NCBI GenBank assembly: GCA_964412235.1 | Contig: CAYPNT010000079.1 | Span: 1-14,571, forward strand | DNA: 14,571 nucleotides | From: JAYZQT01 sp964412235 | GTDB taxonomy: Bacteria; Pseudomonadota; Alphaproteobacteria; MPNO01; UBA830 | Direction of reading: 5' to 3' | The notes under the pieces: generated by a model | What the model was told of the DNA's origin: nothing | Database searches by the model: none | What the model saw: the letters and a program-made list of their open reading frames with translations, nothing else | Made by a program: the position numbers and the translations under genes | Shown: piece by piece, positions 1 through 6,131 of the stretch | Position numbering within the stretch: the stretch's first letter is position 1 | Layout: every line of letters starts with the position of its first letter

Positions 1-3
1 CCG

Positions 4-1935
4 GTGAAAATTCTATCTCATAAACGGACCAAACGGCAGAGATTGGTTCAACCAGGTAAAATAGGGAATTTTTCTACTCGAAATCGTTTTGTGATGGGTC
101 CGCTTTGTACAATGTACGCTGCACCTGACGGAAGCGTCACACCTCAGATGATTGAATATTATCGTGCTAGAGCAAAGGGAGGCGCCGCCGTTGTTATTGT
201 AGAGATTACGTTCATTGACGATATCGCAAGCCGATCTTTTCATGCACAACTTGGGGCGCAGTCGGACATGATGATCCCCGGTCTTTCAGATCTTGCTGAG
301 GCGATAAAAGGGGAGGGTGCAATAGCAGGCATACAAATTGCTCATTGTGGAAGTCAACGCGTAATAGGCGAGGGCAGAGTGTTGGCGCCCTCACCCATCG
401 CGTGGGGAGAGGGAAAACCAATACCCGAAGAAATGACAGAAAAGGATATTGTTCAGGTCTTAGATAGTTTTGGGACGGCGGCCTCCAGATTGGTGGCAGC
501 GGGATTTGATATGATAGAACTCCAAGGTGCTCACGGTTATCTCATCAATACATTTATTTCACCGGCAACCAACACGCGTACCGACGAATATGGGGGATCC
601 CATGAAAATCGGATGTGTTTTCCGCTTAAAGTTATTAAGCGAATTCGCTCATGTATAGGAAACGAGCGTTTGATCGGAGTTAGAATGAATGGACATGACC
701 TGATGCCAGGAGGTTACGACACATCTGACTATTGTAGAGTAGCACACGACTTTGAAGAGGCGAGCGTCGATATTTTACATATCTCTGCGGGAACGTACCG
801 GGCAATGGAGCAACGTGTTACACCAATGTATTTAAACGAGGCGCCTTTCTTAAAATACGCGAGTGAGATCAGAGAGTCTGTAGATGTTCCCGTGATAGCC
901 GCGGGAACCATTCATTCGCTCGATATTGCGGAGAATGCTATTGGGGAGGGGGCTGCGGATTATATTGCAATGTCCCGACCAATATTTGCCGATCCTGAGC
1001 TGCCTGAAAAGACGATTACCGGCAGAGAAATAGAAATTATACCCTGTGTGCGATGTAATACATGTGTCAGCAGAGAGCAGGCGGGTTCGCGTTCGTTATG
1101 TGCTATCAATCCCATAACAGGATACGAAGGTCGTTCTGCTGGAGCAGCTGAGGCGTGCCGGAAAATTGTTATTGCTGGCGGTGGTCCGGGGGGGATGCAA
1201 ACTGCGTTAAGGGCCGTACTGCAAGGACACCAGGTGACACTTGTTGAACGAGAAGAAGAACTCGGCGGTGCACTTGGAGTAGCATCCAAGCTAGCTTTTA
1301 AAAAGGGGTTAAGTGGATATCTCCGATATCTAAACCACGCCGTGGATAGTGCAGGGGTCAATCTGATTACTGGGACAGACATCACTGAATGCGCTGGTCT
1401 AATTTCCGAAGCTGACGACCTAGTATTTGCTATAGGAGGACGGTGGGTTCTACCAAATTACAAAGGTGTGACCGTTATAGATCCAATCTCCGCTCTGAGG
1501 AATATCGATAAAATTGGAGAAACTGTAGTCGTAATCGGCGCGGATCTAATTGGGGCGGAGACAGCGTGGCATCTGGCGGCTACGGGACGGAAAGTTACCC
1601 TCACTGATCGACGGGCTGACTTTGGCGAAGACATCAATCTTGTGAGCCGCTTGGTGGTTCCTAGTATGTTGCATGAGGAAGAGGTTAACATCCTGTTCTC
1701 GTGTGAAATTGCGGGTAGCGAGGATGGGAAAATCTCCATGAAAAACGAAAATGGTAGCCAAACCATGAAGGTGGACACTGTGATCGCAGCGTCGGAACTT
1801 CAAACACCGGATCTACCTTTCGATGAGGCTCAACTGTCGGACAATATAAGATTACACAAGGTTGGAGAAGCATCAGGGTTGCCTGGTCTTAGGTGGGCCA
1901 CGTATACCGGTGAAAATGTAGCCCGGGCGCTCTAA
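4..1935 (+). CDS. NADH:flavin oxidoreductase / 2,4-dienoyl-CoA reductase-like (old yellow enzyme + FAD/NAD domains)
   Basis: This is a three-part flavoenzyme of 643 residues, the usual size for the 2,4-dienoyl-CoA reductase/trimethylamine dehydrogenase group. An FMN-binding TIM barrel (about 14-340) starts with the family N-terminus (GKIGN...NRFVMGP) and carries the active-site region AHGYLI (176-181) followed by DEYGGS. A 4Fe-4S cluster motif CX2CX2CX11C uses C348, C351, C354 and C366. An FAD-binding Rossmann motif GGGPGG (392-397) and a second dinucleotide-binding domain near 508-519 follow. Family members pass electrons from NAD(P)H through FAD and the cluster to FMN and reduce conjugated C=C bonds; some are amine dehydrogenases. 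The second Rossmann motif reads GADLIGAE, with Asp in place of the usual middle Gly. The GTG at 4 suits the family N-terminus, but only three bases precede it, so the start and its ribosome binding site cannot be confirmed. The substrate is unknown. Confidence 0.9.
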   Translation: MKILSHKRTKRQRLVQPGKIGNFSTRNRFVMGPLCTMYAAPDGSVTPQMIEYYRARAKGGAAVVIVEITFIDDIASRSFHAQLGAQSDMMIPGLSDLAEAIKGEGAIAGIQIAHCGSQRVIGEGRVLAPSPIAWGEGKPIPEEMTEKDIVQVLDSFGTAASRLVAAGFDMIELQGAHGYLINTFISPATNTRTDEYGGSHENRMCFPLKVIKRIRSCIGNERLIGVRMNGHDLMPGGYDTSDYCRVAHDFEEASVDILHISAGTYRAMEQRVTPMYLNEAPFLKYASEIRESVDVPVIAAGTIHSLDIAENAIGEGAADYIAMSRPIFADPELPEKTITGREIEIIPCVRCNTCVSREQAGSRSLCAINPITGYEGRSAGAAEACRKIVIAGGGPGGMQTALRAVLQGHQVTLVEREEELGGALGVASKLAFKKGLSGYLRYLNHAVDSAGVNLITGTDITECAGLISEADDLVFAIGGRWVLPNYKGVTVIDPISALRNIDKIGETVVVIGADLIGAETAWHLAATGRKVTLTDRRADFGEDINLVSRLVVPSMLHEEEVNILFSCEIAGSEDGKISMKNENGSQTMKVDTVIAASELQTPDLPFDEAQLSDNIRLHKVGEASGLPGLRWATYTGENVARAL

Positions 1936-2223
1936 CAATTGGGTTTAGTGATTTTTAACAAATACCGTTTTTTATCTTTAACTAATTGGGTTGGTGGCTC
2001 CACGCTGCGGACTGCCAATTATCTTCGGCATGATGTGTCAGCAGACGGTGAAAAGCCTGTACAAAATTAACGGCATACTTTGCCATCTTTTCTCGTAATT
2101 ACCGACTGATTTTTGATTTGACCCAAAATCCATTTTAAACTCCCGAGTTTTTGATCTCGTTATCCGGTAGTACTCTGTGTGATCGCTTTCTATGAACTCG
2201 GCAAAAGACTAACGCAGACGCCA
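1936..2223. other. Gene-poor stretch between the flavoenzyme and the YCII-like remnant
   Basis: No convincing full gene is visible. A 34-codon minus-strand frame runs from an ATG at 2086-2084 to a TAG at 1984-1982 (MAKYAVNFVQAFHRLL...). It has no recognised family and could be chance or the tail of a decayed gene. The 9-mer AATTGGGTT occurs at 1937-1945 and again at 1984-1992. I see no clear hairpin terminator after the flavoenzyme gene. Confidence 0.5.
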
Positions 2224-2507
2224 TTATAGAATTTTGCGCGACCTAATAAGTCCTTCGAACGGGCAGGGATCTTTCGCCTTATATCCCTTAACGTCTTTTT
2301 CAGTAGGGACGTCCAAGATGAACATGCCCCCTGTTATCCCCCTTCCTCATCAAGAACCGTGGCGGTGCCGATTAAGGCCTCTCTCGCACTCTCAAGATGC
2401 ACACTGTGCGTGGCGCGTAAGAACTCCCGCAGTTTCGCTTTCCCTGGGACGTGTTCAACCATAACGGCGTACGGCCTGGCGCTCTTCTTCTGTGTATTCC
2501 CAACCAC
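2224..2507 (-). pseudogene. YCII-like small protein, frameshifted
   Basis: Read on the minus strand, one frame gives YAVMVEHVPGKAKLRE and later ATVLDEEGG before a TAA at 2336-2334. The next frame carries on as ITGGMFILDVPTEKDVKGY and KDPCPFEGLI, ending at TAA 2226-2224. Joined, they match the YCII fold as I know it: an N-terminal beta strand, a His-containing helix (THSVHL), a '(L/D)DDG...GG' turn, a 'ILDV' strand, and a 'DP(F)...GL' segment. Adding one base to the C5 run at 2338-2342 (plus strand) restores a single frame of about 94 codons. The proposed GTG start (2507-2505) is weak, and the C-terminus may hold a second shift. YCII proteins are small, mostly uncharacterised dimeric domains. 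This could be a true decayed gene or a homopolymer sequencing error. Confidence 0.6.
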
Positions 2508-2681
2508 ATGTCTTATAGAAAATTATTTAACCTTCTTTTTCTATAATAGCAGTCGCATCGTTTTATTTAATCAGGAGCATCCAGGCTTGTGATCTTTACT
2601 AGGGTCGACTTCAACACTTTGGTATGGAAAAAATCCGATGGAAAGTTAGTTTTTCTGGGAGAAATTTTAACGATCAACCCT

Positions 2682-2711
2682 TTGCCTGATAACCTATTCT
2701 AAAGGTATTAT
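2682..2711 (+). promoter_or_regulatory. Candidate sigma70-type promoter for the ABC importer operon
   Basis: TTGCCT (2682-2687) and TATTAT (2706-2711) are separated by 18 bases. They lie about 60 bases upstream of the ATPase start and just before a strong Shine-Dalgarno sequence. This rests on visual resemblance to the consensus only. Confidence 0.3.
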
Positions 2712-2716
2712 TTCCC

Positions 2717-2754
2717 GGAGGAGTGAATTTTTGAGACAATACGTTTCGATATAA
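2717..2754 (+). promoter_or_regulatory. Strong Shine-Dalgarno with a 7-codon mini-ORF ahead of the ABC operon
   Basis: GGAGGAG at 2717-2723 is the best ribosome binding site in this part of the window, yet it is 47 bases from the ATPase ATG, too far to serve it. Seven bases downstream a TTG at 2731 opens a short frame reading (M)RQYVSI and stopping at TAA 2752-2754, 16 bases before the ATPase ATG. It may be a leader peptide or translational enhancer, or chance. The ATPase itself has only AAGAG (2760-2764). An in-frame TAA at 2759-2761 rules out an upstream extension of the ATPase. Confidence 0.3.
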
Positions 2755-2770
2755 CCAATAAGAGTACCCT

Positions 2771-3514
2771 ATGGAAATTAGTGTTCACCAAGTCAGTAAA
2801 CTTTGGGGACCAGAGTCGAAGATACCAACGTTGGCTATAGATGAGGTGACACATAGTTTTGCCTCTCAAAAATTTACCTGTCTTCTTGGTCCCTCAGGAT
2901 GCGGCAAGAGCACACTCCTACAAATTATTGCGGGCTTATCGACAACATCTAGCGGAAAAATTGAAATTGTTGACCATTCAACCAGCGAAGTCATTCGGCC
3001 AGGGGACAAATCCGTGATGGTTTGGCAAACATTCAATTTGTTCCCTTGGCTCACTGTAATGGAAAATATTTCCTTTGGGTTAAAACTTCGCAAGTTCACA
3101 AAAAAAGAGAGGAGAGAAAAAGCAAAAGAGTTTATTGCATTCATGGGCCTCAGGGGCTTCGAGGACAGATTACCAAGCGAATTGTCGGGGGGCATGCGTC
3201 AAAGAGTTTCTTTAGCTCGGGCATTGATAATGGATCCCTCCGTATTGCTAATGGATGAGCCTTTCGGCGCGCTAGACGCGCAGACAAAGATAATTATGCA
3301 ACAAGAATTACAGCGTCTTTTTATTGAAACAAATAAGACAATCATATTTGTAACGCACTCCATAGAGGAATCTATTTTGTTAGCGGACGAAGTGGTTGTA
3401 ATGACGGCACGACCCGGCCGGATAAAGTCTGTGGTACCAATTGATTTGAAGCGACCTAGAACGACGAAAGAGTTTTCAGACGCCAATTTTGGACGGATAT
3501 ACGACCACATTTAA
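2771..3514 (+). CDS. ABC transporter ATP-binding protein (SsuB/TauB/NrtD type)
   Basis: This is the cytoplasmic ATPase of an importer for small organic compounds. All motifs are present: Walker A GPSGCGKST (40-48), Q-loop Q86 in VWQTFNLFPW, signature LSGGMRQR (138-145), Walker B VLLMDEP (158-164) with E163, D-loop GALD, and H-loop H196 (VTHS). The SGGMRQR signature and the neighbouring SsuC-like permease and NMT1-like binding protein place it in the nitrate/sulfonate/taurine/hydroxymethylpyrimidine group, whose substrates cannot be told from sequence. The frame stops at TAA 3512-3514 after 247 residues. However, the codons right after the stop continue a plausible family tail (GLIREEVEK) up to the N gap, and an open frame beyond the gap ends overlapping the permease start. 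The natural protein may therefore be near 285 residues. Confidence 0.92.
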   Translation: MEISVHQVSKLWGPESKIPTLAIDEVTHSFASQKFTCLLGPSGCGKSTLLQIIAGLSTTSSGKIEIVDHSTSEVIRPGDKSVMVWQTFNLFPWLTVMENISFGLKLRKFTKKERREKAKEFIAFMGLRGFEDRLPSELSGGMRQRVSLARALIMDPSVLLMDEPFGALDAQTKIIMQQELQRLFIETNKTIIFVTHSIEESILLADEVVVMTARPGRIKSVVPIDLKRPRTTKEFSDANFGRIYDHI

Positions 3515-3630
3515 GGTCTGATACGAGAAGAAGTTGAAANNNNNNNNNNACCAAATACCCTAAAAAACCTGTTCCTAATCTGGAAGAAGTTGAAAAAACA
3601 ATAGATTTTGAACGGGGTCGCGCGAACTAA
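3515..3630 (+). other. Probable C-terminal continuation of the ABC ATPase, interrupted by a stop and an assembly gap
   Basis: After TAA 3512-3514 the same frame reads GLIREEVEK and runs into the gap. Past the gap, 3550-3630 is open and reads TKYPKKPVPNLEEVEK, then TIDFERGRAN, ending in TAA 3628-3630. That TAA shares its last A with the permease ATG, a TAATG coupling typical of adjacent operon genes. The two sides are in one frame only if the real gap is not exactly 10 bases (for example 8 or 11). Alternatively this is an untranslated remnant of the gene end. Confidence 0.5.
3540..3549. other. Assembly gap (10 Ns)
   Basis: Ten undetermined bases, probably a placeholder of arbitrary length. 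The left flank ends in GAAGAAGTTGAAA (3527-3539), and the same 13 bases recur at 3583-3595 to the right. A repeat of this kind could have hindered assembly. Confidence 0.95.
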
Positions 3631-4478
3631 TGAAATCTAAAGATATTCCTGAAAACCTAAATCGTTTCTCGGAACATATTCGATTGGCACAACTAAGGTC
3701 TCGTCGAAGCAGAGGTTTAGGAAGGGTTGTACAGTTTGGTTCAATAATTGGTCTGCTTCTTCTATGGGAATTAGCAATAATTGTTTTTGAGGTAGACCCG
3801 ATCGTTGTCCCGAGAGTATCCGTTATCGCAGAAACATTTTGGGCTATGACAATAGATGGGACTATCCCGTGGCATTCAATGATAACAATTTCACGAGTGT
3901 TGGGAGGATTTATTGCAGCTGCTATTTTGGGGGTAGCCGTCGGGGCCTCCATGGTACGCACAGAGTGGGTGCGAAATTTCTTCGATCCTTTGATTGCCGG
4001 GCTTTACCCATTACCAAAAATTGCCTTGGTCCCTTTGTTAATAATTTGGTTTGGGTCCGGCGAAACCTATAAATTTGTTGTGGTATTAACGACAGCTTTT
4101 TTCCCCGTTGTTATTTCTACATACCAAGGATTAAGACAGGTCGAGCCCGGCCTAATTGCTACCGCTAAAGATCTTGGGGCCAAGGAATGGGAAATACAGA
4201 AATACGTTATGTTACCCGCGGCTACGCCCGCAATTTTGGCCGGTATGCGTTTGGCAACCGGCGTTGCTATTATATTAACGATTGCGTCCGAGATGATTGC
4301 CTCGCAGGATGGGTTAGGACAAGTTTTAATGGCATCTGGCGCTATTCTTGAGACGGAACGGGTTTTCTCCATATTGTTTGCCATTGCAATAGTGGGGATT
4401 GCTATCACTAAGGTGCACGATTGGGTAGATATCAAATTAGCTGGCTGGGCTCTGGATAAAGATAAAGCGACTAACTAG
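3630..4478 (+). CDS. ABC transporter permease (SsuC/TauC type)
   Basis: This is the inner-membrane channel subunit of the importer, 282 residues long, which is normal for the family. A basic cytoplasmic N-terminus (about 1-32) precedes hydrophobic segments near 35-53, 90-106, 130-140, 147-163, 200-220 and 245-262. The conserved loop that docks the ATPase is clear at about 176-198 (ATAKDLGAKEWE then KYVMLPAA), preceded by YQGLRQVEP and followed by the family segment PAILAGMRLATG. The ATG shares a base with the stop of the frame upstream (TAATG at 3628-3632), which suggests translational coupling to the ATPase. It belongs with the genes on either side as one transporter operon. The substrate cannot be judged from it. 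Confidence 0.92.
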   Translation: MKSKDIPENLNRFSEHIRLAQLRSRRSRGLGRVVQFGSIIGLLLLWELAIIVFEVDPIVVPRVSVIAETFWAMTIDGTIPWHSMITISRVLGGFIAAAILGVAVGASMVRTEWVRNFFDPLIAGLYPLPKIALVPLLIIWFGSGETYKFVVVLTTAFFPVVISTYQGLRQVEPGLIATAKDLGAKEWEIQKYVMLPAATPAILAGMRLATGVAIILTIASEMIASQDGLGQVLMASGAILETERVFSILFAIAIVGIAITKVHDWVDIKLAGWALDKDKATN

Positions 4479-4501
4479 GTGCAAATAAGGAGGATGTAGA
4501 T

Positions 4502-5617
4502 ATGAAGACAAAATTCAGCAACAAAATACTTTCGCGTAGACAAGCTCTCAAATCGACCAGTGCGGCAGCTCTCATTGCTGGCGCCCCAGCCATTGTTTCG
4601 AACAATGTGTTGGCAAAAACCCATCAAGGCATGACCAAGGTAATGTTGGCGGATGGTCCATTTATTTCAAAGGGCGCGGCGATGATTGCCTTTGAGAAAG
4701 GTTATTTCAAGAAGCTTGGCCTAGATGTTAAGTACAAATGGTTTATGGACGGAAGTTTGATAGTAGCTCCAATGATAGCGGGTGAGGTTGATGTGGGGAC
4801 GCTTACTCCATCAGCCGGAATGTTTAATTCGATCGCACGCGGTGCGAAAATTCGTATGTTCCTTGACGGTGGTACTGACCTGGAGAAAAAGCATTCATAC
4901 CCGGTAACCATGATATCTCAAAAACATTGGGATGCAGGTGTGAGAACTCCGGCCGATCTGAGTAAAATAGCTGGTGAAAAAGCCCACCTATCGGCTAAAG
5001 GCTCTATCAATGAATTTTGCCAGGATAGAACATGGATGGCTGGAGGCGTGGATCCAAATAAAGTTTTGACGCAATATGGCCTCCCGCAGCCAGCCCTTAT
5101 GAAACTTATGATGAAGGGTGGGGTAAATATTTGTAATTTTGCGTATCATTTTGGTTTCATTCTTCAAAAGGCGAAAAAGGCACAACCTATAGCGCTCGCG
5201 TACGATGTGGCTCCCGGTAATGTAATATCATGTTATTCGTACACTCAGGACAAGATTAATGATTTGGGCCGCGAAACTTACGTAAGGTTTGCCATGGCTT
5301 ATCTTCAGGCAACCAAAGAATTTAATGCGGCGGCCGATACATCCCCACCCCCGGGTGACATAATGGATATCCTAACAAAACATACATTGTTTAAGGGTGC
5401 TAAAGGGCGCGGTTTGTTAACCGCCATACATCCTCATTGGGCACAAATTCAGGCCGATGGAAAACCCTACAAACCCGGTCTAACAATGATGCAAGACCAT
5501 TGGGTAAATGTCCGAAAATATGTAAAGAAAGAAATTTCAATAGATCAACTTGCAGATGTATCTATTGCCGATGAAGCAGGGCAGCGTTTAAAGAAAGAAA
5601 ATCCATTTAAAACATAG
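4502..5617 (+). CDS. ABC transporter substrate-binding protein (NMT1/SsuA-like), Tat-type signal
   Basis: This is the periplasmic ligand-binding subunit of the importer, 371 residues. The N-terminus has a twin-arginine-like motif SRRQALK (11-17), a hydrophobic stretch rich in Ala (18-33) and a likely cleavage after VLA (38). This suggests export in folded form through the Tat system. The mature part begins with the family pattern of a strand followed by FISKG.AMIAFEKGYFKKLGLDV and then AGEVDVGTLT, as in NMT1/THI5-like and SsuA proteins. An excellent ribosome binding site, AAGGAGG (4487-4493), lies 8 bases before the ATG, 23 bases after the permease stop. The better site may allow higher expression of the binding protein than of the membrane parts. 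Ligand classes in this family include pyrimidine precursors, sulfonates, nitrate and aromatic compounds; none can be picked here. Confidence 0.88.
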   Translation: MKTKFSNKILSRRQALKSTSAAALIAGAPAIVSNNVLAKTHQGMTKVMLADGPFISKGAAMIAFEKGYFKKLGLDVKYKWFMDGSLIVAPMIAGEVDVGTLTPSAGMFNSIARGAKIRMFLDGGTDLEKKHSYPVTMISQKHWDAGVRTPADLSKIAGEKAHLSAKGSINEFCQDRTWMAGGVDPNKVLTQYGLPQPALMKLMMKGGVNICNFAYHFGFILQKAKKAQPIALAYDVAPGNVISCYSYTQDKINDLGRETYVRFAMAYLQATKEFNAAADTSPPPGDIMDILTKHTLFKGAKGRGLLTAIHPHWAQIQADGKPYKPGLTMMQDHWVNVRKYVKKEISIDQLADVSIADEAGQRLKKENPFKT

Positions 5618-5630
5618 TGTGGATAACTAG

Positions 5631-5662
5631 GGAAAACGGGGAATTTACAAACCCCCGTTTCC
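5631..5662 (+). terminator. Hairpin terminator between converging operons
   Basis: GGAAAACGGGG (5631-5641) can pair with CCCCGTTTCC (5653-5662), leaving one unpaired A and an AT-rich loop. On the plus strand it is followed by TGGTTTTA, a short T-rich tract. It sits 14 bases after the binding-protein stop and 5 bases from the stop of the converging RidA-like gene, so it probably ends the ABC operon and may work in both directions. Confidence 0.6.
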
Positions 5663-5667
5663 TGGTT

Positions 5668-6060
5668 TTACTCGAGAACCGCCGTGGCTTCAATTTCGAT
5701 CTTCCACTCCGGATGCACAAGCCTGGTTACCTCAATCAACGTGGAAGTCGGCTTATGATCGCCGAAAAATTCATCCATTTGCTCTATACCATTCGAAAGA
5801 TAGGAATCGAGATCAGTTGTATATTGATTAATCCGGACTACATCCGAAGGTTTCGCGTTAAACTCTTCTAGCGAAATTGCAATATTCTTCCATACCATTT
5901 TCGTCTGCTCTGCTAGATTACCGGTAAATGGGACATTGTTCTCGTCCATGGGCACCGTTCCCGCAATATGCACCGTCCTAGTTCCCGATGATTGGATGAC
6001 CTGGGTATAAACATTTGCCCGTGCTTTGTATCTTTCTGGTTGTCGGCGGTCTAACACCAT
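5668..6060 (-). CDS. RidA-family (YjgF/UK114) protein lacking the usual active-site Arg
   Basis: At 130 residues this has the length and pattern of a RidA-family subunit, which forms trimers with clefts between subunits. The family C-terminal block appears as TLIEVTRLVHPEWKIEIEA (107-125). In canonical RidA the residue two or three positions ahead of this block is an Arg that binds the carboxylate of 2-aminoacrylate-type substrates. Here the aligned stretch reads KPTSTL, placing Ser (about 106) there. From family knowledge, members without this Arg are not standard enamine/imine deaminases, so the role is open. A good ribosome binding site (GAGGAG, plus-strand 6067-6072) precedes the start. 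It is the last gene of the minus-strand operon, 71 bases after the hydrolase. Confidence 0.87.
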   Translation of the reverse strand: MVLDRRQPERYKARANVYTQVIQSSGTRTVHIAGTVPMDENNVPFTGNLAEQTKMVWKNIAISLEEFNAKPSDVVRINQYTTDLDSYLSNGIEQMDEFFGDHKPTSTLIEVTRLVHPEWKIEIEATAVLE

Positions 6061-6131
6061 ATTTTGCTCCTCATGTGGAATAACAAACTCTTTACAATGA
6101 AATAAACGTCGTTACGGGAACATTAAGAGAA

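Noticed and set aside
2234..2592. Two plus-strand ORFs of 76 and 77 codons in the gene-poor stretch
   Set aside because: They lie antisense to the YCII-like remnant, have no ribosome binding site and show low-quality, unfamiliar protein sequence.
5617..5871. Plus-strand 84-codon ORF starting at the end of the binding-protein gene
   Set aside because: It reads through the terminator hairpin and is antisense to the well-supported RidA-like gene.
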